Shown here in pieces: positions 21,053 to 32,754 of a stretch of 64,000 nucleotides of DNA. The stretch is taken from positions 35,908,620 to 35,972,619 of the forward strand of contig NC_061511.1 in NCBI RefSeq assembly GCF_022539505.1, given 5' to 3'. The notes beneath the pieces are model-generated. The model saw only the letters and a list, made by a program, of their open reading frames with translations, did not search any database and was not told where the DNA came from. Source of the stretch: Lolium rigidum. Its lineage: Eukaryota > Streptophyta > Magnoliopsida > Poales > Poaceae. Position 1 is the first letter of the stretch. Each line of letters begins with the position of its first letter. The position numbers were made by a program, and so were the translations under genes.

Positions 21053-22773
21053 CGATACGTCTCCGATGTATCGATAATTTCTTATGTTCCATGCCACATT
21101 ATTGATGATATCTACATGTTTTATGCATACTTTATGTCATTATTATGCGTTTTCCGGAACTAACCTATTGACGAGATGCCGAAGGGCCAGCTTCTCGTTT
21201 TCTCGCTGTTTTTGGTTCCGAAATCCTAGTAAGGAAATATTCTCGGAATCGGACGAAATCAACGCCCGAGCATCCTATTTTTCCACGAAGCTTCCAGAAC
21301 ACCCGAGAGTCGCCGGAGGGGGCCACCGGGCCCCCGGACGACGGGGTGGCGCGGCCCGAGCCTTGGCCGCGCCCCTAGTGTGTCATCGCCTCGTCGACCC
21401 CCGACTCCGCCTCTTCGCCTATATAAAGGTCCCCGACCTAAAAACCTCGACACGTTCGACGAAACCAGAGAAAACCTTCCGGAGCCGCCGCCATCGCGAA
21501 GCCAAGATCCGGGGGACAGGAGTCTCTCGTTCCGGCACGCCGCCGGGACGGGGAAGTGCCCCCGGAAGGCTTCTCCATCGACACCACCGCCATCTTCATC
21601 ACCGCTGCTGTCTCCCATGAGGAGGGAGTAGTTCTCCATCAAGGCTCGGGGTCATGCCGGTAGCTATGTGGTTCATCTCTCTCCTATGTACTTCAATACA
21701 ATAATCTCATGAGCTGCCTTACATGATTGAGATTCATATGATGATGCTTGTAATCTAGATGTCATTATGCTAGTCAAGTGGATTTTACTTATATGATCTC
21801 CGGAGACTCCTTGTCCCACGTGTGTAAAGGTGACAAGTGTGTGCACCGTGTGGGTCTCTTAGGCTATATTTCACAGAATACTTATTCACTCGTTATGAAT
21901 GGCATAGTGAAGTGCTTATTAATATCTCTTTATGATTGCAATGTGTTTTGTATCACAATTTATCTCGTGTGCTACTCTAGTGATGTTATTAAAGTAGTTT
22001 ATTCCTCCCGCACGGTGTAATGGTGACGAGTGTGTGCATCGTGTAGTACTTGGCGTAGGCTATGATTGTGATCTCTTGTAGATTATGAAGTTAACTATTG
22101 CTATGATGGTATTGATGTGATCTATGCCTCCTTTCGTAGTGTGAAGGTGACGAGTGTGCATGCTATGTTAGTACTTGGTTTGGTTATGTTGATCTCGTTA
22201 TGCACTCTAAGGTTATTTAAATATGAACATTGAATATTGTGGAGCTTGTTAACTCCGGCATTGAGGGTTCGTGTAATCCTACACGCTTAGTGGTGTTCAT
22301 CATCCAACAAGAGGGTGTAGAGTCTAGCATCTATCTATTTATTCCGTTATGTGATCAATGTTGAGAGTGTCCACTAGTGAAAGTATGATCCCTAGGCCTT
22401 GTTCCTAAATACGCTATCGCTGCTTGTTTACTCGTTTTTACTGCATCTATACTTCCTGCAATTTTACTACCATCAATCGCACGCCAGACAAGCACTTTTA
22501 CTGGCGCCGTTACTACTGCTCATATTCATTCATACCACTTGTATTTCACTATCTCTTCGCCGAACTAGTGCACCTATTAGGTGTGTTGGGGACACAAGAG
22601 ACTTCTTGCTTTGTGGTTGCGGGGTTGCATGAGAGGGATATCTTTGACCTCTTCCTCCCTGAGTTCGATAAACCTTGGGTGATCCACTTAAGGGAAACTT
22701 GCTGCTGTTCTACAAACCTCTGCTCTTGGAGGCCCAACACTGTCTACAAGAATAGAAGCACCCGTAGACATCA
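21053..22773 (+). repeat. 3' LTR of element C
   Basis: This 1721-bp LTR begins CGATACGTCTC, so its terminal TG has become CG. It ends GTAGACATCA followed by the TSD GCTAC. It carries TATATAAA at 21420-21427. Confidence 0.92.
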
Positions 22774-22778
22774 GCTAC
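22774..22778 (+). repeat. right TSD of LTR element C (GCTAC)
   Basis: This is identical to 15846-15850. The element B sequence resumes here, and the joined context GTGCTACCTTTAAA also occurs uninterrupted inside element C near 19855. Confidence 0.9.
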
Positions 22779-23866
22779 CTTTAAACAATTCAAAAGCTAT
22801 TATCTCTTATTTGTGTCAATGTATTATAGCTCATGAGGAAGTATGTGGTGTTTTATCTTTCGATCTTGTCATTTACTTTTGACAGACTTTCACAATGGAC
22901 TAGTGGCTTCATCCGCTTATCCAATAATTTTGCAAAAAGAGCTGGCGCGGGGTTCCCAGCCCCCAATTAATTAACTTGCATTAATAATTCTCTTTACATG
23001 TTTTGCTCTGATTCATCAGTAAGCAACTTAATTTTGCAAATAGACACTTCTCCATGGTATGTGAAATGTTGGAAGGCACCCGAGGATTCGGTTAGCCATG
23101 GCTTGAGAAAGCAAAGGTTGGGAGGAGTGTCATCTAAAAAATAAAAAACTAAAAACTAAACTAAAGTACATGTGTAAACAAAAGAGAAGAGGGATGATCT
23201 ACCTTGCTGGTAGAGATAACGTCCTTCATGGGAGCCGCTCTTGAAAGTCTGGTTGATGAGGTAGTTAGAGTACCCGCTACCATTCGTTGACAACAACAAA
23301 CACCTCTCAAAACTTTACTTTTATGCTCTCTATATGATTTCAAAACTCAAAAAGCTCTAGCACATGATTTAATCTCTGCTTCCCTCTGCGAAGGGCCATT
23401 CTTCTACTTTATGTTGAGTCAGTTTACCTATTCTTTCTATCTTAGAAGCAAACACTTGTGTCAACTGTGTGCATTGATTCTTACATGTTTACCTATTGCA
23501 CTTGTTATATTGCTTTATGTTGACAACTATCCATGAGATATACATGTTGCAAGTTGAAAGCAATTGCTGAAACTTAATCATCCTTTGTGTTGCTTCAATG
23601 CCTTCTACTTTGAATCTATTGCTTTATGAGTAACTCTTATGCAAGTCCTATTGATGCTTGTCTTGAAAGTATTATTCATGAAAAGTCTTTGCTATATGAT
23701 TCATTTGTTTACTCATTGTCTTCATCATTGCTTCGAATCGCTGCATTCATCTCATATGCTTTACAATAGTATGATCAAGATTATGTAAGTAGCATGTCAC
23801 TACAGAAATTATTCTTTTTATCGTTTACCTACTCGAGGACGAGTAGGAACTAAACTTGGGGATGCT
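22779..23866 (+). other. element B 3' internal sequence and polypurine tract
   Basis: This is untranslated sequence of B after the C insertion. The stretch near 22860-23290 differs from A and C and may be a small internal replacement. It ends with AAACTTGGGGATGC at 23853-23865, the polypurine tract, preceded by ACTCGAGGACGAGTAGG. Confidence 0.55.
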
Positions 23867-25336
23867 TGATACGTCTCCAACGTATCTATAATTTCTGATG
23901 TTCCATACTTGTTTTATGACAATACCTACATGTTTTGTTCACACTTTATATCGTTTTGATGCGTTTTCCGGAACTAACCTATTGATGAGATGCCGAAGGG
24001 CCAGTTCCTGTTTTCTGCTGTTTTTGGTTTCAGAAATCCTAGTAAGGAAATATTCTCGGAATTGGACGAAATCAACGCCCAGCATCTTATAATTGCACGA
24101 AGCTTCCAGAACACCCGAGAGGGACCAGAGGAGAGCCACAGGCCCACCACACAGGGTGGCGGCGCGGCCCAAGGGGGGGGCGCCCCCTATTGTCTGGCGG
24201 CTCCGTAGCCCTTCCGACTCCGCCTCTTCGCCTATAAGAAGCCCCCTGACCTAAATCTTCGATACGAAAAAGCCACGGTACGAGAAACCTTTCAGAGCCG
24301 CCGCCATCGCGAAGCCAAAATCTGGGGGACAGGAGTCTCTGTTTTGGCACGCCGCCGGGACGGGGAAGTGCCCCCGGAAGGCATCTCCATCGACACCACC
24401 GCCATCTTCATCAACGCTGCTGTCTCCCATGAGGAGGGAGTAGTTCTCCATCGAGGCTAAGGGCTGTACCGGTAGCTATGTGGTTAATCTCTCTCCTATG
24501 TACTTCAATACAATGATCTCATGAGCTTCCTTACATGATTGAGATTCATATGAGCTTTGTATCACTATTCATCTATGTGTTACTCTGGTGATGTTATTAA
24601 AGTACTCTATTCCTCCTTCATGATGTAATGGTGATAGTGTGTGCATCATGTAGTACTTGGCGTAGGTTATGATTGTAATCTCTTGTAGATTATGGAGTTA
24701 ACTATTACTATGATAGTATTGATGTGATTTATTCCTCCTTTCATAGTGTGATGGTGACAGTGTGCATGCTATGTTAGTACTTGGTATAATTGCAATGATC
24801 TATTATGCACTCTAAGGTTATTTAAATATGAACATCGAATGTTGTGGAGCTTGTTAACTCCGACATTGAGGTGCTCTTGTAGCCCTACACAATTAATGGT
24901 GTTCATCATCCAACAAGAGAGTGTAGAGTGGTTTTATTATGTGATCAATGTTGAGAGTGTCCACTAGTGAAAGTATGATCCCTAGGCCTTGTTTCCAAAC
25001 ATCGAATCTCCGTTTATTTACTTGTTCGTTGCATGTTTACTCGCTGCCATATTTTATTCAGATTGCTATTACCACTCATATACATCCATACTACTTGTAT
25101 TTCACTATCTCTTCGTCGAACTAGTGCACCTATACATCTGACAAGTGTATTAGGTGTGTTGGGGACACAAGAGACTTCTTGTATCGTGATTGCAGGGTTG
25201 CTTGAGAGGGATATCTTTGACCTCTTCCTCCCTGAGTTCGATAAACCTTGGGTGATCCAACTTGCTGCTGTTCTACAAACCTCTGCTCTTGGAGGCCCAA
25301 CACTGTCTACAAGAATAGAAGCACACGTAGACATCA
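23867..25336 (+). repeat. 3' LTR of element B
   Basis: This 1470-bp partner of 11979-13461 begins TGATACGTCTCCAACGTATC and ends GTAGACATCA. TATAA lies at 24233-24237. A short deletion removes CTTAAGGGAA relative to the 5' LTR near 25259. Confidence 0.9.
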
Positions 25337-27408
25337 CCCTCTAATGAGTTTGTTTCGAGTTTGGTGTGGAGGAAGTTTTCAAGGGTCAAGAGAGGAGGAT
25401 GATATACTATGATCAAGAAGAGTGAAAAGTCTAAGCTTGGGGATGCCCCCGTGGTTCATCCCTGCATATTTCAAGAAGACTCAAGCTGTCTAAGCTTGGG
25501 GATGCCCAAGGCACCCCTTCTTCATCGACAACTTATCGAGTCACCTCTAGTGAAACTATATTTTTATTCAGTCACATCTTATGTGCTTTACTTGGAGCGT
25601 CTGTTTGTTTTTATTTTTGTTTTTGTTTGAATAAAATCGGATCCTAGCATTCTTTGTGTGGGAGAGAGACACGCTCCGATGTTGCATATGAACACATGTG
25701 TTCTTAGCTTTATTCTTAATGTTCATTGCGAAGGTTGAACTACTTCGTTCATTGATATATGGTTGGAAACGGAAAATGCTGCATGTGGTAATTGGTATAA
25801 TGTCTTGAATAATTTGATACTTGTCAATTGTTGTGCTCATATAGATCATGTTTAAGATCTTGCATCATGTACTTTGTACCTATTAATGAAGAACTACATA
25901 GAGCTTGTTAAAATTTGGTTTGCATGATTGGTCTCTAGAGTCTAGATATTTTCTGGTTAAGGTGTTTGAACAACAAGGAGACGATGTAAAGTCTTATAAT
26001 GCTTACAATATGTTCATATGTGAGTCTTGCTGCACCGTTTTATACTTGAGTTTGCTTCAAACAACCTTGCTAGCCTAGCCTTGTATTGAGAGGGAATTCT
26101 TCTCATGCATCCAAATCCTTGAGCCAAAAACTATGCCATTTGTGTCCACCATACCTACCTACCACATGGTATTTCTCTGCCATTCCAAAGTACATTACTT
26201 GAGTGCTACCTTTAAAATTCTATTCTTTGTCTCCGTAATATATAGCTCATGGGAAAATAGCCTTAAAAACTATTGTGGTATTGAATATGTTGCTATGTGT
26301 CTTATTTCTTAATAAGTTGCTTGTTGAGCGGTAACCATGTTTCTGGGGACGCCATCAACTACTACACCTTTGTTGAATATCATGTGAGTTACTATGCATG
26401 TTCGTCTTGTCTGAAGTAAGGGCGATTTTCATGATCAAATGGTTTGAGTATGCATATTGTTAGAGAAGAACATTGGGCCGCTAACTAAAGCCATGAATCA
26501 TGGTGGAAGTTTCAGTTTGGACACAAATCCTCAATCTCTCATGAGAATTTTATCTGTTGTTAAATGCTTATGCATTAAAGAGGAGTCCATTATCTGTTGT
26601 CTATGTTGTCCCGGTATGGATGTCTAAGTTGAGAATAATCAAAAGCGAGAAATCCAATGCGAACTTTCTCCTTAGACCTCTGTACATGCGGCATAGAGGT
26701 ACCCCTTTGTGACACTTGGTTGAAACATATGCTATGCAATGATAATCCGTGTTAATCCAAGCTAATTAGGACAAGGTGCGAGCACTATTGGTATACTATG
26801 CATGAGGCTTGCAACTTATAGGATATCTTATACATAACACATATGATTTATTACTACCGTTGACAAAATTGTTTCTATGTTTTCAAAATGAAAAGCTCTA
26901 GCACAAAAATAGTAATCCATGCTTCCCTCTGCGAAGGGCCATTCTTCTACTTTATTGTTGAGTCAGTTTACCTATTCTTTCTATCCCAGAAGCAAACACT
27001 TGTGTCAACTATGTGCATTGATTCTTACATGTTTACCTATTGCACTTGTTATATTACTTTGTGTTGACAATTATCCATGAGATATATATGTTGAAGTTGA
27101 AAGCCACCGCTGAAACTTATATCTTCCTTTGTGTTGTTTCAAAGCTTTTTACTAAGAATTTATTGCTTTATGAGTAACTCTTATGCAAGTCTTATTGATG
27201 CTTGTCTTGAAAGTATTATTCATGAAAAGTCTTTGCTATATGATTCAGTTGTTTACTCATTGTCTTCATCATTGCTTCGAATCGCTGCATTCATCGCATA
27301 TGCTTTACAATAGTATTGATCAAGATTATGATAGCATGTCACTTCAGAAATTATCCTTGTTATCGTTTACCTACTCGAGGGCGAGTAGGAACTAAGCTTG
27401 GGGATGCT
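25337..27408 (+). other. element A 3' internal sequence and polypurine tract
   Basis: This begins with the right TSD of B (CCCTC, 25337-25341) and continues the A internal region. Polypurine-like copies AAGCTTGGGGATGCC lie at 25433-25447 and 25492-25506, and the terminal tract AAGCTTGGGGATGCT at 27394-27408. No supported ORF is present. Confidence 0.65.
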
Positions 27409-29009
27409 TGATACGTCTCAAACGTATCCATAATTTCTTATGTTCCATGCTACTTTTATGATGATACTCACATGTTTTATACACATTATATGTCATTATT
27501 ATGCATTTTCCAGGCACTAACCTATTGACGAGATGCCGAAGAGCCGCTTGTCGTTTTATGCTGTTTTTGGTTTCAGTAAATCCTACAAAGGAAATATTCT
27601 CGGAATTGGACGAAATCAACGCCCGTAGTCTTATTTTTCCACGAAGCTTCCGGAAGACCGAGGGAGAAACGAAGTGGGGCCACGGGGCGCCGCCACACTA
27701 GGGCGGCGCGGCCTAGGGGGGGCCGCGCGGCCCTAGCGTGTGGGGCCCCCGTGACTCCTCCGACTCCGCCCTTCCGCCTACGTAAAGCCTTCGTCGCGAA
27801 ACCCTCTGTACCGAGAGCCACGATACGGAAAACCTTCCAGAGACGCAACCGCCGCCAATCCCATCTCGGGGGATTCAGGAGATCGCCTCCGGCACCCTGC
27901 CGGAGAGGGGAATCATCTCCCGGAGGGCTCTTCATCGCCATGATCGCCTCCGGATCGATGTGTGAGTAGTTCACCCCCGAACTATGGGTCCATAGCAGTA
28001 GCTAGATGGTTGTCTTCTCCTCATTGTGCTATCATGTTAGATCTTGTGAGCTGCCTATCATGATCAAGATCATCTATTTGTAATGCTACATGTTGTGTTT
28101 GTTGGGATCCGATGAATATTGAATACTATGTCAAGTTGATTATCAATCCCTCATATATGTTGTTTATGTTCTTGCATGCTCTCCGTTGCTAGTAGAGGCT
28201 CTGGCCAAGTTGATACTTGTAACACCAAGAGGGAGTATTTATGCTCGATAGTGGGTTCATGCCTCCATTGAATGCAGGACGAGTGTCGTAAAGTTCTAAG
28301 GTTGTGGATGTGTCTGTTGCCACTAGGGATAAAACATCGATGCTTTGTCTAAGGATATTTGTGTTGATTACATTAGGCACCATACTTAATGCAATTGTCT
28401 CGTTGTTTGCAACTTAATACCGGAAGGGGTTCGGATGATAACCCGAAAGTGGACTTTTAGGCATAGATGCATGCTCGGATAGCGGTCTATGTACTTTGTC
28501 GTAATGCCCCGATTAAATCTCATAGTACTCATCATGATATATGTATGTGCATTGTTATGCCTTCTTTATTTGTCAATTGCCCAACCGTAATTTGTTCACC
28601 CAACATGCTATTTATCTTATGGGAGAGACACCACTAGTGAACTGTGGACCCCGGTCCATTCTTTACATCTGAAATACAATCTACCGCAATTGTTCTTTAC
28701 TTGTTCTTTGCAAACAAACATCATCTTCCACACTATACGGTTAATCCTTTGTTTACGAGCAAGCCGGTGAGATTGACAACCTCACTCGTTACGTTGGGGC
28801 AAAGTACTTTAATTGTGTTGTGCGGGTTCCACGTTGGCGCCGGAATCCCTGGTGTTGCGCCGCACTACACTCGTCACCAACGACCTTCACGTGATCCTTG
28901 ACTCCTACTGGTTCGATAAACCTTGGTTTCTTACTGAGGGAAACTTGCTGCTACACGCATCACACCTTCCACTTGGGGTTCCCAACGGGCGTGTGCTTTA
29001 CGCGTATCA
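27409..29009 (+). repeat. 3' LTR of element A
   Basis: This 1601-bp LTR starts TGATACGTCTC with the intact inner arm AACGTATCC. It ends GCGTATCA and is followed by the TSD ATGAC at 29010-29014. Confidence 0.9.
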
Positions 29010-29014
29010 ATGAC

Positions 29015-29303
29015 TCCCTGTTTTACATGTTTAGAATATCTAAAATTTTAAATTGGGTTGACAAGTGGGATCTAGTCCACCTCAACAAAACTGTCCTAGG
29101 TGGGTGGACCCACTGTTAGATTGGGTGTCAGTTCCGCTTAATTCGAGTTTTAGTGCACATTGCAGAAAAGATATGTAGCAAAGTGGCAGATTTTTGTGAA
29201 TTTGTTGAAAAGTTGTAGTTTTCCGAAATTTAAGCACAAACGTGGTAGCTTTATGCTAAAAAAAATTGTGAATTTTTTAGCTCCCGCATGCTCCTCAGAT
29301 TGG
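29015..29303. other. unrecognised intergenic sequence
   Basis: This is AT-rich DNA between LTR element A and the truncated minus-strand LINE. I see no coding sequence or structured repeat. Confidence 0.3.
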
Positions 29304-29317
29304 CCGCGAAAACAGAT
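29304..29317 (-). repeat. TSD of the minus-strand truncated LINE (left copy)
   Basis: CCGCGAAAACAGAT recurs at 33030-33043. It precedes the oligo(T) that is the LINE's poly(A) read on the opposite strand. Confidence 0.88.
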
Positions 29318-29349
29318 TTTTTTTTTGAGAATCTCCTCCACCTCTTTAT

Positions 29350-29793
29350 TTAAGCAATGTTATTATAGCTATTACAAACACGCTCAGGTGGAAACTGGAG
29401 CCAGACATGCCGGCCCAGGTCTAGATAAATAGAACTCCTCGCTAGACGGTGAGCATCGATGTTGGACGATCTACCTTCATAAACAAATTGTACCGTCCTG
29501 AAGTCTCTCACTCTTCCCTTGATCTCTTTGACGATGTGGCCATAGGAGCCCATGCCATCACCGTCAATGCTGCTGACAACATTTCTGCAATCACTAGCCA
29601 CTCGAAACTGCTGAAGGAGTATATCAGCAGCCAGTGCTAGGCTCTCCCGACACGCCATGGCCTCAAGAGTCTCCGGGTTCGAGATCCCCTGCATCACCAC
29701 AGACGAAGCACCCAGAAAACTTTCATTGTGTGCCCTCGCGACAGCTGCGAACGCCGCAGTACTCGAGCCTTTCGAGGTAGCTGCATCCACATT
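29350..29793 (-). pseudogene. LINE ORF2 remnant: RNase H domain
   Basis: The minus-strand frame reads INVDAATSKGSS at its start, with the first acidic residue of RNase H. It continues with ETLEAMACRESLALAADI and RVASDCRNVVSSIDGDG, which carry the second and third acidic residues, then NIDAHRLARSSI and a stop at 29350. The domain itself is intact, but it is separated from the rest of ORF2 by the inserted retroposon that begins at 29805. Confidence 0.8.
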
Positions 29794-29804
29794 AATCTTC
29801 GCCA

Positions 29805-30633
29805 GCCACCGTTGAGAGTCGTGAGTGAGCTTCGCTGCCCGGCCCGACCCCGGACCAGATCCGCCGGCGCAGCTGGTTGGAGACGAGATGGGGGAGGAGC
29901 TCGGTGCTCTCTTGTATATAGTAGCGTTAGGTGTTTCTCCGCTGGGAGGTTTGGCGCGATGCCGTGTCTTGGCGTGATGCCGATGGGTGGTGTGCCGCTG
30001 GCGTGGACGAGCAGCGTCCGGCGGCTAGAGTTGATGATGCTCCCGGTGGCAGCAGCGAGGCGCTGTTTGCTATTGGGAGGGTCAACGAAGGCGCTACCCC
30101 CAATAAGCTCGACGTATGTCGGAGCTCTTCCTCCTCCTCTGTTTGCTCCATCTCGCCGCCATGGGGGCGGAAGGTGGGTAGCGGATTTGGAGGCTGGAGC
30201 TTGGGGAATGGTTCGTGAAGCTCTTGAGCGGAGTTCATCCACGAAGGACAAGGTCGCCGACGTGATTCTTGGCCAACAGAGGCCACTCCGCGATGTGGTG
30301 TTCGGCTGGCACCACATAATCTTCTTCCTCCAGGCTGTTGTGCCGATGCGGAGGATCTTCGGTCTCAGTGCGGCGCTCCACGCTGACGGCGATCCAAGTG
30401 GCGTAGTCCCCGGTGTCGACGACGGCGGCCGTGCTTCCAGACCATGGCAGAGCTGCGGTGGAGAAGAAGCACCTGATTGCGTTTTCTGTTTTCTTGTGGA
30501 GGTGTTTCTTGTAAAATCTAGGGACTGCTTTCTTGTTGCTATATTTGTCAGGGTCCTCTTTGTAAACTGTCCCACCGCTTAATACAGCTTCCGGGACCTT
30601 CGGGCCTCTTCCCCGTTCAAAAAAAAAAAAAAA
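29805..30633 (+). mobile_element. short poly(A) retroposon inserted in the LINE
   Basis: This 0.83-kb insert ends in a run of at least 15 A (about 30619-30633) and is flanked by the 11-bp duplication AATCTTCGCCA (29794-29804 and 30634-30644). It therefore moved by target-primed retrotransposition on the plus strand. The body is GC-rich and open in one plus frame from the left junction to 30582, but the opposite strand is open as well, so coding is doubtful. It could be a 5'-truncated LINE 3' end or a retroposed transcript. I recognise no protein. Confidence 0.75.
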
Positions 30634-30644
30634 AATCTTCGCCA

Positions 30645-31701
30645 TTTCCCTTGGAGGAGGAACCCATTGCTGAACATGCGCACTTGTTGGTTCAGGTTTC
30701 GTCAGTTGCAGGTCCGATATGAACCTGTCAATGAAACAATTTGTAGAAATTGGGCTTTGGAAAATTTCTTCGTGGATGATCTTCCGCCTCGAATGCCACA
30801 CCGCCCACAATGTCACCACTACCCTGGTGAGATCCACATGTGGTAGAGCTTTGATCACAGTCTCCAGCCACGCTTTTGCATGAGGCTCCTGAATGTGCAA
30901 AATAAAACCATTGATTTCCTCAGGTGCAAGAGCCCAGACGCTCCTTGCCATGTGACAATCAATCAAGGAGTGCTTCCAGGAATCCTCCTCGCCACATATT
31001 GCGCAAGTACTGTAATGTGTCATATTCCGGTGATGTAGCACATCTCCTGTAGGGATAGAAATCCTCGCGAGGCGCCACAAAAACACTCAGACTTTGGCTG
31101 GAACTTTAACTGTCCAGAGCTGAGACCAACTCTTTTCATCTGCTCTAGTATCAGACGATCCAGCCGTTTCATCAAGCCATGCTGATCATTGATCCCGCGT
31201 ATTAACCAACATATGGTAAGCGGAACGGACTGAAAAAATTCCCTTACGGTCATAGTGCCAAGCCCAAAAATCGTCATGTCTCCTTGTGCTCAGCGGGATA
31301 GTAATGATCGCTTCCACATCCATAGGCAAAATGAAAGTCTGTAGCTTTTGTATGTCCCATGCCACAGTATGCGGATCAAACAGCTCGCTTACGTTCTGAG
31401 GAGGTACAGCATGCAAATCATCATGTAAGCAAGCTACAGGCCGAAGCAGACAATCCAATTAGTGTTCCAAATATTTGTCCCTTCCCCTGTACCTATCCTT
31501 CTAATTAAACCTTGTTGTAGTATATCCTTCCCATCAACAATTGCACGCCATATTCTCGAAGGGGATGAGCCTACACCAGCATTCAGGAAGTCACCATTTG
31601 GAAAGTACACGGCTTTAAGAATCCGTGCGCTTAGCGAGGCTGGCTCATTTAGAATCCGTCACACCATTTAGCAAGATTGAACAACTCTATATCACGAAAG
31701 C
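30645..31701 (-). pseudogene. LINE ORF2 remnant: reverse-transcriptase C-terminal region and zinc motif
   Basis: Minus-strand pieces in order are ALSARILKAVYFPNGDFLNA with IGTGEGTNIWN (about 31670-31460), DDFWAWHYDRKGIFSVRSAY (31186-31300) and the Cys/His motif CAICGEEDSWKHSLIDCHMA near 31000. VVVTLWAVWHSRRKIIHEEI and PPPREMAKI follow, ending at the retroposon. Frames change several times. These are the thumb, zinc motif and linker that normally precede RNase H. Confidence 0.8.
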
Positions 31702-31704
31702 TAA

Positions 31705-32751
31705 GGCTAGTCATAGTGGGGAGTAACTAAGAGTAGTAACATTATGCATGTTACTAGTCTTAGTTACTACCTCCATAGTGGGTAGTGTCATAGATGTAGT
31801 AACATGAAAGTTTCATTTAGTACTATATAGGATCTATAGTGGTACTTGAACATTGTGATCTATTTGTGGCACGTATCAATCTAAAATTAGTTTATTGGCA
31901 CACCCGGATGTATACATGAACCATAGTAAAAGAAAAGTAAAGTGCCAATATATAGTGCACTGTACTCTTGTATATATAGTGCAATAATCTGAAACGATTC
32001 ACCAGCCGAATGTTCACACAATAATTGACCAGAAAGGCAGAAACTGATCCATCAAGTTCATACAATAACTGACTAGAAACCGATCCAGGTTCACACATTA
32101 AAAGGTTCTAGAAAAGAAATTCACCAACGCCTAGCGCATGGAGTAGCCCAACCAGTTCAGGTTCAGGAGCTATCACCACTGATTCAGCGAGGTGTTGGTC
32201 AAGGAGCTATCGATGGATTAGCGGAGGAGCTTGTGGGGGCGCCGGGTAGAAGTGCGGCGGTGGAGTGGGGTTGGCGCCAGTAATGGTTGGCGCAGTTCGT
32301 CGGGGCGCCGGAGTAGAACTGCTCCGTTGGAAAGGTCGCCGACGACCAGGAGGGCGCCGTCTCCTTGCGACTGCCGGATTTGGCCATGATTTAGATGTTT
32401 TTTTGGGTGGCGCCGCTGGCCAAAGCCGCCACCGGCCACCGGCCAGGGCCGCCGCCAGCAGGTGAGATGAAGAGCATGGCGCAGGTTAGATGGAGAACAA
32501 GCAATGGAGATTGAGATGGGGTAGGAAGATGGATGGGGAGCTCGGTAGGAAAGAGAAGTAGTACTCCTACTTGACGTCGCCCACCACACCGGATCGATTT
32601 CTAATTAAAAAATCCTGTAGCGAGTCCGAAGTTACGGTAACCAGCTATGTTACTTGGTTTGACTCTCTCTTCATTAAATTAGTGCCACATCAGCAAATTT
32701 GCTGAGTTGGACCCAATGTTACTGCTGAAGTTACCCCCACTATGAGCAGTC
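31705..32751. mobile_element. non-autonomous Harbinger/Tourist-like DNA transposon
   Basis: The terminal inverted repeats are imperfect: GGCTAGTCATAGTGGGGAG at the left, and at the right the complement of GACTGCTCATAGTGGGGGT. They are flanked by TAA on both sides (31702-31704 and 32752-32754), the 3-bp duplication typical of PIF/Harbinger elements. It interrupts the LINE reverse transcriptase between FLGGFR and FRDIELFNLA. The interior holds a GC-rich segment (32199-32590) with a minus-strand frame of 62 residues rich in Pro, Ser and Ala, perhaps a relic of the element's own ORF. Confidence 0.7.
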
Positions 32752-32754
32752 TAA

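Larger units (their letters stand above)
15851..22773 (+). mobile_element. non-autonomous Gypsy-type LTR retrotransposon C (innermost)
   Basis: This uninterrupted 6.9-kb element has LTRs of about 1.72 kb (15851-17568 and 21053-22773) and a 3.5-kb internal region. That region holds a primer site, the acidic ORF (17732-18457) and about 2.5 kb of untranslated sequence ending in the polypurine tract. Gag and pol are absent. It inserted into element B and is therefore the youngest of the three by nesting. It serves as the reference for the unbroken structure of the family. Confidence 0.92.
11979..25336 (+). mobile_element. non-autonomous Gypsy-type LTR retrotransposon B (nested in A)
   Basis: LTRs of about 1.47-1.48 kb (11979-13461 and 23867-25336) flank about 3.5 kb of internal sequence after removing element C (15851-22773 plus one TSD copy). 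It has the same architecture as A: primer site, one acidic ORF, long untranslated 3' part and polypurine tract, but no gag or pol. It inserted into the internal region of A, about 480 bases after the A ORF. Confidence 0.9.
8754..29009 (+). mobile_element. non-autonomous Gypsy-type LTR retrotransposon A (outermost)
   Basis: LTRs of about 1.6 kb (8754-10352 and 27409-29009) flank an internal region of about 3.7 kb once the inserted element B (11979-25336 plus one TSD copy) is removed. The primer binding site, one small ORF and a polypurine tract are present, but no gag, protease, reverse transcriptase or integrase can be found. It must move with proteins from another element. The Gypsy assignment rests on the tRNA-Asp-type primer site, LTR architecture and similarity to known grass elements, not on a pol gene. 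It is the oldest of the three nested elements. Confidence 0.88.
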
